Part shown: positions 1 through 8,516 of the stretch, one piece after another | Layout of the letters: every line of letters starts with the position of its first letter | Position numbering within the stretch: the stretch's first letter is position 1 | Program-made: the position numbers and the translations under genes | Notes under the pieces: generated by a model | Told to the model about the DNA's origin: nothing | The model's input: only the letters and a program-made list of their open reading frames with translations | The model's database searches: none | Assembly: GCA_900543215.1 (NCBI GenBank) | Contig: UQQR01000021.1 | Location: 1 to 26,746, forward strand | DNA: 26,746 nucleotides | DNA from: an uncultured Oscillospiraceae bacterium | GTDB taxonomy: Bacteria; Bacillota; Clostridia; Oscillospirales; Acutalibacteraceae | Reading direction: 5' to 3'

Positions 1-57
1 ATATGTCCTTGGAGAGGGACACTAAAAACTACTACTTTATTATACGAGGAGAAAAAT

Positions 58-1632
58 ATGATTTATGCAAAAGTGACTGAATTTGGAACTATTCGATTGG
101 ATTATAAAAAAAGTTCTGTTTCAGACAGCATAAAATACGAAAAAATTAAATTTGATTACCCAAGGGATTGGGAAGGGCTTGCAAAAACTGCAGTTTTTAG
201 AAACGGAAACAAAACTCTCAGTGTAGTACTTGACGGAAATAACAGCTTGTGTATATCAGATGATGAATGTTATATTCCGCACGAAATGTTAACAGGAGAA
301 GAATTTACAGTTTCGGTTTTCGGTGAAAACAGCGATACACGGGCAACCACAAAAAAAGCAACTATTATAGTTGAAAAAAGCGGGTACGGCGAAGGCGATA
401 CACCTGAAGAACCGACACCTACCGAATATCAGCAACTTATAAATATAGTGAATGAGATTAAGCAACTTGCTAATAATGCAGTGCAAGTTGCAGAATCGGT
501 AAGAACCGAAGCCGACAACGGAGAATTTGACGGCAAAAAAGGAGATACCGGCGACCAAGGTGATAAAGGTGATAAAGGAGACCCATTTATTTACTCTGAT
601 TTTACAGAGGAACAGCTTTCGCTCCTTAAAGGTGCAAAGGGAGACAAAGGTGATAAGGGTGATAAAGGCGACACCGGACCGAGAGGTCCGCAGGGGTTGC
701 AAGGTATAAAAGGTGACAAAGGTAGTACCGGCGATACCGGTCCGCAGGGACCCGTAGGCCAAACAGGACCCCAAGGAGTTCAGGGAATTAAGGGTGAAAA
801 AGGAGACAATGGCGATAAAGGCGATAAAGGCGATGCTTTTACTTATGAAGATTTCACTAATGAACAATTGGCTTTACTGAAAGGCGAAAAGGGTGATAAA
901 GGAGATACCGGCGATGTTACCGCTTTGCAAATGAACAGTGTTTGTGCGAATGCCTTGAAAGGCCATATATCAGGAAATGAAATAATAAGAATTACCGACT
1001 TGTCACCACATGAACACAATCTGAATATTAACATTTCGAGTCAAAATGATGCAAATGATAACCCTGTTGTTTTAAAAAAACACAATAAAAACTTACTTGA
1101 GTTTCCTTATTTTCAGGGAACACATACTGACAACGGAATAAATTTCACGGTTAACGAAGATGGCAGTATTACAGCTGATGGTGAAGTAAATGCAAATTCA
1201 GCTTTCGGAGAATTTGTACTTTCGTCTAACTCCTATTGGCCATCAGATGTAAAATTCACTATATCCGGTTGCCCGGAAGATGGGTCCAAAACATCATATT
1301 TTATTGTAACGAAAAGCGGATATGCCGACATAGGCTCAGGGGTTAGTGTATATGCAAACGAACTTTCAAGAGTTGCTATTAGAATTCTTAAAGGTACAAC
1401 AGTTTCAAATTTAGTCTTTAAACCGCAAATTGAATTGGGAGATAAAAAAAGCTCTTATGAATTGTATTCTGAACCGGAGACTTATGATATTCAAACAATG
1501 GGAAATGTGTTTGAGATTGAAGGAAACAGTGATGTCACTTTAATGACAAATGTAAGTGATGCAATAATAGAGGCAGAATACAACCGAGATTTGAACAAAG
1601 TAATAGAAAAATTAGAACAAAGTTTATTATAA
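58..1632 (+). CDS. Phage-type collagen-like tail fibre / baseplate protein
   Basis: A 524 aa protein of the kind found at the tail tip of siphophages and prophages, where it would contact the host surface. Residues 1-110 look like the N-terminal adaptor domain of Firmicute phage tail proteins (DYPRDWEGLAKTAVF, CYIPHEML, FTVSVFG). Residues about 122-155 form a short helical linker. Gly-X-Y collagen repeats rich in GDKGD run over about 159-176, 192-260 and 276-286, interrupted twice by a related FxYxDFTxEQLxLLK segment. The C-terminal half (about 340-480) resembles beta-sandwich receptor-binding tips (NLLEFPYF, NGINFTVNEDGSITADG). The start has a good ribosome site (GAGGAG, about 5 bases upstream). 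No holin or lysin follows, so it sits in a remnant rather than an intact prophage. A surface collagen-like protein is the alternative, but no signal peptide or anchor is visible. Confidence 0.8.
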   Translation: MIYAKVTEFGTIRLDYKKSSVSDSIKYEKIKFDYPRDWEGLAKTAVFRNGNKTLSVVLDGNNSLCISDDECYIPHEMLTGEEFTVSVFGENSDTRATTKKATIIVEKSGYGEGDTPEEPTPTEYQQLINIVNEIKQLANNAVQVAESVRTEADNGEFDGKKGDTGDQGDKGDKGDPFIYSDFTEEQLSLLKGAKGDKGDKGDKGDTGPRGPQGLQGIKGDKGSTGDTGPQGPVGQTGPQGVQGIKGEKGDNGDKGDKGDAFTYEDFTNEQLALLKGEKGDKGDTGDVTALQMNSVCANALKGHISGNEIIRITDLSPHEHNLNINISSQNDANDNPVVLKKHNKNLLEFPYFQGTHTDNGINFTVNEDGSITADGEVNANSAFGEFVLSSNSYWPSDVKFTISGCPEDGSKTSYFIVTKSGYADIGSGVSVYANELSRVAIRILKGTTVSNLVFKPQIELGDKKSSYELYSEPETYDIQTMGNVFEIEGNSDVTLMTNVSDAIIEAEYNRDLNKVIEKLEQSLL

Positions 1633-1674
1633 TAAAAAGCTCTAATAATTTTAGCAGAACCAATAAATCAAAGA

Positions 1675-1717
1675 AAAGCACGGAGAGTCGCTTAATTGCG
1701 GGTCTTTGTGCTTTTTT
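1675..1717. terminator. Bidirectional intrinsic terminator
   Basis: AAAGCAC pairs with GTGCTTT at the base, and the stem continues with wobble pairs to a TTAATT loop. A T-run follows on the plus strand and the A-rich 5' flank gives a T-rich run on the minus strand. It lies between the convergent tail-fibre gene and the integrase stub. Confidence 0.75.
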
Positions 1718-1725
1718 GACGGCAA

Positions 1726-1932
1726 TTAAAGCTGCAATCGTTTAATACATTCCCTTTTATATTCTATTGACGGGTGAGTATAGATTGCAAAGATTGTAGT
1801 TGCCGAGTCGTGCCCTAAAATTTCAGAAAGGGCTTTTGGCTCAATAAATCGAACATTTCCTGTGGGTAAAAAGTTTTTGTTTTTATTCACGATAGACTTA
1901 AGCTTTTCAATTATAAAATTTGATAAAGGCAA
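1726..1932 (-). pseudogene. Tyrosine recombinase (phage integrase), C-terminal fragment
   Basis: Only about 65 residues remain. They contain the end of the catalytic domain of tyrosine recombinases: LSEILGHDSATTIFAIYTHP, with the LGH block, the catalytic tyrosine in IYTHP, then KRECIKRL, as in the family's usual C-terminus. The natural stop codon is present, but the catalytic Arg-Lys part and the DNA-binding N-terminus are missing; I found no continuation in the AT-rich sequence to about 2050. The ATG at its 5' end is probably not a real start. Together with the adjacent tail-fibre gene this suggests a deleted prophage or integrative element. Confidence 0.75.
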
Positions 1933-2062
1933 AATTTGTTTTGATAATTTTTAAAACTTCTAAAATTTGGCGGATCAAGGGAAATAATTACATAAAAAAG
2001 ATTCGACGGCTGCCGAGTTTTGCAAGTTTACTTCAATTTTTTTGTATTTTCATAGTGTATAA

Positions 2063-2091
2063 TTGACAATTATAATCTATTGTGATAAAAT
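2063..2091 (+). promoter_or_regulatory. Sigma-A promoter upstream of helicase remnant and polysaccharide operon
   Basis: TTGACA at 2063-2068, a 17-base spacer and TAAAAT at 2086-2091. It is the best promoter seen upstream of the polysaccharide genes. No terminator separates it from the aminotransferase at 2580, so it may now serve as the operon promoter. Confidence 0.6.
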
Positions 2092-2153
2092 AATGCATAT
2101 AATTACTGTTCCTGAAATTGGCGGTTACAAGAAAAAGAAAGGCGACGTTTTAA

Positions 2154-2511
2154 ATGGCTGATAACAGCGGCATTAAGCTCTTTGAGCATAACGAAACTGC
2201 ATATACATCAGCCATAAAAATGCTAAGTAAAACAGGCAAAGCCGCTATAATTCACCTGACAGGTACAGGCAAATCCTTTATAGCATTTAAACTGTGTGAG
2301 GATAACATTAACAAAAAAATATGTCGGCTCTTCCCCCGGCGAATATATCTTTAAAGCGCAATGTGAAAACCTTACGGCAGTGGGCTCTGCCGTGCCGGAT
2401 AACATTGCCTTTTTCACTTATGCAAAGCTTATGACTGATGCTGAGCTTGAAGAAATAAAACCCGATTACATAATCTTAGATGAATTTCATCGCTGCGGTG
2501 CCGAAATGTAG
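2154..2511 (+). pseudogene. DEAD/DEAH-type helicase, 5' fragment with frameshift and stop
   Basis: The first frame (2154-2354) encodes a helicase start with a Walker A motif (TGTGKS, about residue 43). The sequence then continues in the +1 frame from about 2325-2340 (GEYIFKAQCENLTAVGS) to a Walker B/DEAH-like box, IILDEFHRCGAEM, ending at TAG 2509-2511. In relatives a tryptophan commonly follows AEM, so the TAG is probably a TGG-to-TAG change. A single extra base, or two lost, near the CTTCCCCC run explains the shift. The remaining helicase motifs and all C-terminal domains are absent before the next gene. The source family (restriction-associated or mobile-element helicase) cannot be told from this piece. 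Confidence 0.75.
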
Positions 2512-2579
2512 AAAGGCAAGAAAAACTTAAAAATATCGGAGCAAATTTTCAGTAATTCTTAATGAAAAGAAGGATAAAA

Positions 2580-3803
2580 ATGGAATCTTTTAAGAGTAAA
2601 GTATGGCTTTCCTCACCTACAATGCACGGTGAGGAATTAAAGTATATGACCGAGGCTTATGAAACTAACTGGATGTCAACGGTAGGGAAAAACATAAACG
2701 AGGTTGAAAGAATAACAGCCGAAAAAATAGGCTGTAAATATGCAGTCGCACTTTCCTGCGGAACGGCGGCGCTGCACCTTTGTATGAAGCTTGCGGGAAT
2801 AAAACCCGGCGACAAGGTTTTCTGCACTGATATGACATTTGACGCTACGGTAAACCCCATAGTGTACGAGGGCGGCGTGCCCGTGTTTATAGATACCGAG
2901 TACGACACTTGGAATATGGACCCCGCAGCTTTGGAAAAAGCGTTCCAGATATACCCCGAAGTAAAGGTTGTTGTGGTTGCGAACCTTTACGGCACACCCG
3001 GCAAAATGGACGAAATAGCCGGTATATGCAAAAAGCACAACGCCGTAATGATAGAGGACGCAGCTGAGTCATTCGGAGCTACATATAAGGGAAGAGAAAC
3101 AGGAACCTTCGGTACATATAACGCAATAAGCTTTAACGGAAATAAGATAATAACAGGCTCTTCGGGCGGTATGCTGCTTACAGACTGTAAGGAAGCCGCA
3201 GAGAAGGCAAGAAAATGGTCCACCCAGTCAAGGGAAAACGCCCCTTGGTATCAGCACGAGGAATTGGGCTACAACTACCGTATGAGCAATGTTATAGCAG
3301 GTGTTGTAAGGGGACAGCTGCCTTACCTTGAGGAGCATATAAGGCTTAAAAAAGCGATCTATCAAAGATATAAAGAGGGCTTAAAGGGCGTGCCCGTCTC
3401 TATGAACCCGTATGACGAAAAAAACAGCGAGCCCAATTTCTGGCTTTCCTGCCTGATTATCGATAAGGACGCTATGTGCAAGCAGGTAAGAAGCGATAAC
3501 GACGCCTGCTACATAACGGAACAGGGTAAATCCTGCCCGACCGAGATACTTGAAACACTGGCGAAATACAACGCCGAGGGCAGACCTATCTGGAAGCCTA
3601 TGCATATGCAGCCGATATACCGTATGCATGGTTTTGTGACACGTGAGGGAAACGGCAGAGCCAAAACCAACGCTTACATAGCGGGCGGCGGAGTAGATGT
3701 GGGTATGGATATATTCGACAGAGGACTTTGCCTGCCGAGCGATATTAAAATGACCGCCGATGAGCAGGAAAAGGTAATTGAGATAATAAGGTCTTGCTTT
3801 TAA
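2580..3803 (+). CDS. DegT/DnrJ/EryC1 family sugar aminotransferase (PglE/EpsN-like)
   Basis: A 407 aa PLP-dependent aminotransferase that should convert a UDP-4-keto-6-deoxy-HexNAc to the 4-amino sugar in the cytoplasm. Visible motifs: SCGTAALHL (59-67), EDAAESFGA (159-167) with the PLP-ring aspartate, and SFNGNKIITGSSGG with the Schiff-base lysine at K189. The segments WSTQSREN, GYNYRMSN and GRPIWKPMHMQ match my memory of Campylobacter PglE, the UDP-bacillosamine aminotransferase. The ATG at 2580 is preferred over an upstream in-frame ATG (2562) because AGAAGG at 2568-2573 lies six bases before it. It is the first intact gene of the polysaccharide operon. No PglF-type dehydratase or PglD acetyltransferase is seen in the window, so its substrate may come from elsewhere. 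Confidence 0.9.
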   Translation: MESFKSKVWLSSPTMHGEELKYMTEAYETNWMSTVGKNINEVERITAEKIGCKYAVALSCGTAALHLCMKLAGIKPGDKVFCTDMTFDATVNPIVYEGGVPVFIDTEYDTWNMDPAALEKAFQIYPEVKVVVVANLYGTPGKMDEIAGICKKHNAVMIEDAAESFGATYKGRETGTFGTYNAISFNGNKIITGSSGGMLLTDCKEAAEKARKWSTQSRENAPWYQHEELGYNYRMSNVIAGVVRGQLPYLEEHIRLKKAIYQRYKEGLKGVPVSMNPYDEKNSEPNFWLSCLIIDKDAMCKQVRSDNDACYITEQGKSCPTEILETLAKYNAEGRPIWKPMHMQPIYRMHGFVTREGNGRAKTNAYIAGGGVDVGMDIFDRGLCLPSDIKMTADEQEKVIEIIRSCF

Positions 3804-3814
3804 GGGGAATTGCA

Positions 3815-4543
3815 ATGACAGAAACACAAATTAAACCGACCGAAAAGGTAAATGTATCAAACGGTATATACGCCAAGTACATAAAAAGAGCAATGGACTT
3901 TTTTCTTTCGTTTTGCGCCATTGTCGTGCTTTCACCGATACTGTTTATTTTGACGGTTGTCGGGACGATAGCTATGAAAGGCAACCCGTTTTTCACGCAG
4001 TTAAGACCGGGCAAAAACGAAAAGATTTTCAAGCTGATAAAATTCAGAACAATGACCTGCGAAAAGGATAAGGACGGAAATCTACTCCCCGATGATAAAA
4101 GACTTACAAAATACGGAAAATTTCTGCGTTCAACCTCGCTTGACGAGCTGCCAGAGCTTATAAATATTTTAAAAGGTGATATGGCGGTTATCGGGCCTCG
4201 TCCGCAGCTTGTAAGAGATATGGTTTTTATGACCGAAATGCAGAGAATGAGGCATAAGGTTCGTCCGGGACTTTCAGGTCTTGCCCAAATAAGCGGCAGA
4301 AACGCGATAAACTGGGAAAACAAGCTTAAATATGATGTTGAGTACATACAGAAAATAACCTTTCTCGGCGATTGGAAAATAATTTTTCTTACAATTTTAA
4401 AGGTTTTCAAGCGGGAGGATATAAGCACCGACGGAATGGAAACCGCTGAAGATTTGGGTGACTATTTACTCGAAAACGGTATTGTAGATAAGGAGATCTA
4501 TGACGAAAAACAGGCGGACGCTTTGGAACTTTTAAGGGTGTGA
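3815..4543 (+). CDS. Initiating phosphoglycosyl transferase (PglC-like sugar transferase)
   Basis: A 242 aa monotopic membrane enzyme that moves a sugar-1-phosphate from a UDP-sugar to undecaprenyl phosphate, the first membrane step of repeat-unit assembly. Residues about 29-54 form the single re-entrant hydrophobic segment. KFRTM (76-80), SLDELPE with the Asp-Glu catalytic dyad (D110, E111), GPRP (127-130), RHKVRPGLSGLAQ and GRNAI follow in family order. The pairing with a PglE-like aminotransferase suggests a diNAc-bacillosamine-type first sugar. A tail of about 40 residues after the core is extra compared with PglC. The ATG at 3815 with AAGGGG ahead of it is chosen over a TTG at 3794. Confidence 0.92.
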   Translation: MTETQIKPTEKVNVSNGIYAKYIKRAMDFFLSFCAIVVLSPILFILTVVGTIAMKGNPFFTQLRPGKNEKIFKLIKFRTMTCEKDKDGNLLPDDKRLTKYGKFLRSTSLDELPELINILKGDMAVIGPRPQLVRDMVFMTEMQRMRHKVRPGLSGLAQISGRNAINWENKLKYDVEYIQKITFLGDWKIIFLTILKVFKREDISTDGMETAEDLGDYLLENGIVDKEIYDEKQADALELLRV

Positions 4544-4545
4544 AT

Positions 4546-5364
4546 ATGCAAAAATACAGTGTTTTAATGTCTTTATATAAAAAAGAAAACTCCGAATATT
4601 TGTCGACTGCCATAAAAAGTATGCTTAATCAAACTGTTAAGCCGGACGAAATTGTTATTGTTAAGGACGGACCGCTGACTCCTGAGCTTGAAGGTGTGCT
4701 TAAGGAATATATTGAAAAGTATCCCGAGCTTTTCAATATTATTGAAAGTAAGGAAAATATAGGACTTGGCAGAGCACTTAATTTGGGACTTGAACATTGC
4801 AGAAACGAACTTGTGGCAAGAATGGATACCGACGATATTTCAAAACCGGAACGTTGTGAAAAACAACTTGATAAATTTGATAGTGACAGCGAGTTATCAC
4901 TTTTAGGTTCTTCTGTCGACGAGTTTTGTTCAACACCCGAAGAAATTATCTCGCGCCGTGTTGTGCCGACAAAGAACAATGAAATTTACGAATTTGCAAA
5001 AAGGCGAAGCGCATTTAACCATCCTACAGTTATGTATAAAAAGTCGGCGGTTATGTCTGTCGGCGGTTATAGCGATTTAAGACGAAATCAGGATGTTGAC
5101 TTGTTCGGCAGAATGTTGTTTTCGGGCTGTAAGGCGGAAAATATCGAAGAATCGCTTTTGTATTTCCGTTCAAACGACGACTTGGCAAAACGCCGCAAGA
5201 GCTGGGGAAACACCAAAAGTTATATTTCAACAATTAAAAATCTGTGGCATATTGGATATTCCTCCTTTGCCGATTATTTGGTAGTCGCAATAGCGCAAAC
5301 GGGAATGTATCTTATGCCCGTTAAATTACAGCACTTTGTATATAAAAAGTTTTTAAGAAAGTGA
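4546..5364 (+). CDS. Family 2 glycosyltransferase (GT-A)
   Basis: A 272 aa inverting GT-A enzyme predicted to add a sugar to the lipid-linked repeat unit on the cytoplasmic face. The N-terminus YSVLMSLYKKEN and SMLNQTVKPDEIVIVKDG (about 25-42) is the nucleotide-binding start of GT2. ARMDTDDISKPER (91-103) holds the DxD metal site. FNHPTVMYKKSAVMSVGGY and QDVDLFGRML follow as in AmsE/EpsE-type enzymes. AAGGG at 4534-4538 points to the ATG at 4546, three bases past the preceding stop; an overlapping GTG at 4540 is the alternative. Base composition becomes more AT-rich here than in the two genes before. Confidence 0.9.
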   Translation: MQKYSVLMSLYKKENSEYLSTAIKSMLNQTVKPDEIVIVKDGPLTPELEGVLKEYIEKYPELFNIIESKENIGLGRALNLGLEHCRNELVARMDTDDISKPERCEKQLDKFDSDSELSLLGSSVDEFCSTPEEIISRRVVPTKNNEIYEFAKRRSAFNHPTVMYKKSAVMSVGGYSDLRRNQDVDLFGRMLFSGCKAENIEESLLYFRSNDDLAKRRKSWGNTKSYISTIKNLWHIGYSSFADYLVVAIAQTGMYLMPVKLQHFVYKKFLRK

Positions 5365-5373
5365 AGAAATAAA

Positions 5374-6675
5374 TTGCATCACAGAGTATTGATAGTCGGA
5401 ACTATCCCATATAACAAGAATACATCTTCAAGAGCCTTTGACGCTTACTTTCATAACTGGGAAAAAGAAAATATTCGTCAAATTTTTTCAAATACAAAAA
5501 CTCCCGTTAAGGGACATTGCGGTTCGTTGTATCAGATAACCGACCAACGGCTTTTAAAGAAACGGTTTCGCAAAAATGAAGAAGCAGGCAAGATTTTCAG
5601 TTATGACGAACTGCCGGACGAATGGGAAAATAATGATTTAGAGGTTGAAAGCAGGTTTATTGATAAATTATATAAAATAGGAAGCAAAGATACTCCGCTT
5701 AAATATCTATTAAGAAAACAGCTGTGGAATAAAAAATATTGGAACACGGAAAAGCTTAACGGTTGGCTTGATGAATTTAAACCTGAATGTGTTTTTTTAG
5801 CTTTTTCAGACGATTTCTTCATTCCTGAAATAGCGCTTTATGTTGCCGAAAAGTATAATATTCCGATTATGTCGTGTATAGGTGACGATTACTATTTTAA
5901 TAATAAGCTTTCATTTTCACCGTTTTATTTTATTTACAGAAAAAAGTATAAAAATCTGATAAAGAATATTTTTAAACATAGAGGCAGCGCTATTTATATA
6001 AGTGACAAAATAAGAGATAAATATAACTCTGAGTTTGGATTGAACGGTGAAACGGTCTATCTTACCTCGGATATAAAAAGACGTGAATTTAAGGAAATCA
6101 ATGTAAATAATCCTTTAATTACATACTGCGGCAATATTCGTCTCGGAAGAAACAAATCCCTTTCGGATATAGGCAGGGCATTGTATGAAATAAATTCCGA
6201 GTATAAATTATCAATTTATTCTGCGGAAAAAAACAGCGAATATATATCTGTTCTTAAAGGAAAGCCCGGGGTGGAATACTGTGGCGCAGTACCGTATAAA
6301 GAAGTTATGCGGGTTATGCACGACAGTGATATCGTTGTTATTGCCGAGGGCTTTGAGAAAAAGAATGTTATAATCACAAAGTATTCTCTTTCAACAAAAG
6401 CTGCAGATGCAATGGCCACCGGCGGTCAAATTTTGGTTTACGGTGACAGTGATTGCGGAGTTGTGGGATATATGGAGTCAACCGATTGCTCTGTAGTATG
6501 CACAAAAAAGAATATTGAAGCTCTAAAGCAAAAAATTCTTGAATTACTTAATAACCGTGAACTTCAAATGAAGCTTTATCAAACATCGGAAAAAATATCT
6601 GTCGAACACCATAGCAAACAACGAAATTTAGAACTTTGTGAAAAAATGTTTAATGACTTGATAGAAAAAGGGTGA
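5374..6675 (+). CDS. Probable GT-B glycosyltransferase
   Basis: A 433 aa protein with the outline of a two-domain GT-B enzyme: an N-terminal start HHRVLIVGTIPYNKNTSSRAF, a central NPLITYCGNIRLGRNKSL that looks like the start of the second Rossmann domain (about 250), and a C-terminal nucleotide-binding part (GVEYCGAVPYKEVMRVMHDSD, then STKAADAMATGGQILVYG). The usual GT4 EX7E pair is not clear; S-T-K-A-A-D-A-M-A-T-G stands in that place, as in some GT4-like capsule enzymes. No ATG lies near the start, so TTG at 5374 is used, nine bases after the previous stop. The sugar transferred cannot be told. Confidence 0.75.
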   Translation: MHHRVLIVGTIPYNKNTSSRAFDAYFHNWEKENIRQIFSNTKTPVKGHCGSLYQITDQRLLKKRFRKNEEAGKIFSYDELPDEWENNDLEVESRFIDKLYKIGSKDTPLKYLLRKQLWNKKYWNTEKLNGWLDEFKPECVFLAFSDDFFIPEIALYVAEKYNIPIMSCIGDDYYFNNKLSFSPFYFIYRKKYKNLIKNIFKHRGSAIYISDKIRDKYNSEFGLNGETVYLTSDIKRREFKEINVNNPLITYCGNIRLGRNKSLSDIGRALYEINSEYKLSIYSAEKNSEYISVLKGKPGVEYCGAVPYKEVMRVMHDSDIVVIAEGFEKKNVIITKYSLSTKAADAMATGGQILVYGDSDCGVVGYMESTDCSVVCTKKNIEALKQKILELLNNRELQMKLYQTSEKISVEHHSKQRNLELCEKMFNDLIEKG

Positions 6676-6679
6676 ACAA

Positions 6680-7471
6680 ATGAGCGGCAGTGCGTGCGTT
6701 CTTATAAGTACTTGTGATAAGTTTTCTGATTTGTGGGATGAGCATATCACATTATTAAAGAAAAATTGGGTGGGGAACCCGTGGCAGATCTATATGGTTA
6801 CCGATCGCCCAACTGATAAACACTATGACGGTGTGGAAATAATTACAGCAGATGAAAATCTGAATTTCCCAATGCGGATAAAATATGCATTGAATTTTAT
6901 TGTGGCTGATTATGTACTTTTAACATTAGACGATTATTTTTTAATTGAAAACGTATATTCGGATAAGCTTAACTATTTGGCCAAGAGGGCTGAAAACGAA
7001 AATATTGATTATTTGCTGTTGTATGACAGGAGAAAAGCAAATCCCAAGAAATACGAAGCTGTCGAAAGCTTAACTCCGATCGATTTAAATCAAAAATATG
7101 CTGTTAATCTATATCCCGCAATATGGGAAAAAGATTTTCTTAAAAACTCGGTTAACGATGATTTAAGTCCTTGGCTTTACGAGCCCACATTAACCGAATA
7201 TGCACGCAAAAATAAAGCAAAGTGCTTTTTCAATCATAGCGGTTCGTTTGTAATACTTGATGTGGTACGAAAAGGCAAGGTTTTGCATAAAGCACAAAAA
7301 TATTTTAAGAAAAACGGCATTGATATAGGCCAAAGACCCTCAATAAGCTATTCTACGGAATTCAAGCTTGCTTTTATGGACGCTGTCAGTTGGTACACAC
7401 CTAAATTGATTTTCAGAATAATAAAAAAAGCCGCAAAAGCTTGCGGTATGAAATTTTACAGCGAGGAATGA
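6680..7471 (+). CDS. Putative GT-A-like glycosyltransferase of a capsule family
   Basis: A 263 aa cytosolic protein with no predicted membrane segment. The N-terminal half has GT-A features: ACVLISTCDKFSDLW, then a region ending in YVLLTLDDYFLIENVYSDKL (about 76-95), where LDD sits as the DxD-like metal site after a hydrophobic strand. YDRRKANPKKYE and WLYEPTLTEYARKNK resemble uncharacterised glycosyltransferases of O-antigen and capsule clusters. It starts four bases after the preceding gene and lies in the middle of the glycosyltransferase block, which supports the role. I do not recognise a named subfamily. Confidence 0.6.
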   Translation: MSGSACVLISTCDKFSDLWDEHITLLKKNWVGNPWQIYMVTDRPTDKHYDGVEIITADENLNFPMRIKYALNFIVADYVLLTLDDYFLIENVYSDKLNYLAKRAENENIDYLLLYDRRKANPKKYEAVESLTPIDLNQKYAVNLYPAIWEKDFLKNSVNDDLSPWLYEPTLTEYARKNKAKCFFNHSGSFVILDVVRKGKVLHKAQKYFKKNGIDIGQRPSISYSTEFKLAFMDAVSWYTPKLIFRIIKKAAKACGMKFYSEE

Positions 7472-7475
7472 TAAT

Positions 7476-8516
7476 TTGGAAAATATTAAAAAAAGAAATG
7501 TTACGGTAGATTATATAAAAGGCATAGCAATATTACTTGTGGTGTTAGGGCATACAATGTCCGTTTGTACATTCAATTCGGAAAGCAGTCAATTATATAA
7601 TGTTATATGGTCACTGCAAATGCCGTTGTTTTTTTTGTCAAGCGGATATCTTACAAGATTCAGTAAACCTATTAAAGATGCAAACGATTTGAAAAAATAT
7701 TTTAAAAAAAGAACATTAGGTTACCTTTTTCCGTTTGCGGTATGGACATTTGCCATACGTGGGGTAATATTGAAACAATATTCATTTTTAAATATCAAAA
7801 ATTTAATATTTCACATGGATATCGGTTATTGGTTTTTGTTTTCTCTTTGGACTGTATGCATTGTATATGGTTTTTCATGCTATGTAAGTGAAAAGTTTTC
7901 TTCACAAATTGCAAAAAGCCTTTCAAATATTTTTACATATTTAATTGGAATGTCTGTATTGGCAGTAATTTCACTTATTTTAGGTTTGTCGTTTTTATGT
8001 ATTAAATTAACTCTGTATTATATGCCATTTTTTTATGCAGGTGTTTTATTCGGAAAAAATCAGAATAACATTTCAAGTCTGAAAAATTATTCTAAATTTG
8101 TTGAGCTATTTGCAGCATTGAGTGCCATTATGTATTTACTCTTGTTAGTAAGGTTTAACTCCTTTTACATATCAGAAAATCTTATCGGAATTTTTATTAG
8201 AGCACTCACTTCGTTAACCGGTTGCTGTTTTGTATGCTTTTCTGTGTCAAAATTAAATTTAAAAGGCTTGCCGAATAGATTGTTGAATTTTATAGGACAA
8301 CACTCTCTGGAGATATATTTAATACATGATATTTTTCTTTCAATTTTTAAATTGGCTCCGATTCCTGAGTTTACAAGTATAAAAGGACTTATTGTTTGTG
8401 TTATTAATTATATTATTACATTAGTTATAACAATTACTATTACGTTTTTGCTTAACGCCAATAGGTTTTTAAAATTTTTACTTTTTGGCAAGAAAAGTGA
8501 GGTTTTTAAACTTTGA
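7476..8516 (+). CDS. Membrane acyltransferase, acyltransferase_3 family
   Basis: A 346 aa multi-span membrane protein expected to O-acylate (probably O-acetylate) the polysaccharide or its lipid-linked repeat. The start VDYIKGIAILLVVLGHTMS (11-29) is the family signature with the conserved histidine (H26) at the membrane edge. It is followed by about nine further hydrophobic segments and a late FIGQHSLEIYLIHDIF block, also typical. The start is TTG at 7476 with GAGG about nine bases upstream; no closer ATG exists. Its end overlaps the next gene by four bases (TTGA), indicating translational coupling. GC content is low here. Confidence 0.9.
   Translation: MENIKKRNVTVDYIKGIAILLVVLGHTMSVCTFNSESSQLYNVIWSLQMPLFFLSSGYLTRFSKPIKDANDLKKYFKKRTLGYLFPFAVWTFAIRGVILKQYSFLNIKNLIFHMDIGYWFLFSLWTVCIVYGFSCYVSEKFSSQIAKSLSNIFTYLIGMSVLAVISLILGLSFLCIKLTLYYMPFFYAGVLFGKNQNNISSLKNYSKFVELFAALSAIMYLLLLVRFNSFYISENLIGIFIRALTSLTGCCFVCFSVSKLNLKGLPNRLLNFIGQHSLEIYLIHDIFLSIFKLAPIPEFTSIKGLIVCVINYIITLVITITITFLLNANRFLKFLLFGKKSEVFKL

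Noticed and set aside
1..57. Small TGTCC/GGACA inverted repeat at the window start
   Set aside because: Five pairs and no T-run; not enough to call a terminator.
289..867. Minus-strand 192-codon frame opposite the collagen region
   Set aside because: It is low-complexity and arises from the repetitive GDKGD codons on the other strand; no ribosome site or family pattern.
586..960. Repeated GGTGATAAAGG-type units suggesting a CRISPR or tandem array
   Set aside because: They are in-frame Gly-X-Y codons of the collagen tract with no unique spacers.
2093..2161. 22-codon frame (MHIITVPEIGGYKKKKGD) before the helicase remnant
   Set aside because: Its start lies at or before the expected transcript start of the 2063 promoter and has no ribosome site; it could be a scrap of another gene, but this cannot be supported.
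3745..4428. Minus-strand 227-codon frame opposite the phosphoglycosyl transferase
   Set aside because: It is a shadow of a clearly recognised gene, with no ribosome site and Ser/Phe-rich content typical of antisense frames.
4407..4613. Possible extra gene at the junction of the transferase genes
   Set aside because: Minus-strand frame without ribosome site, opposite two recognised genes that meet closely.
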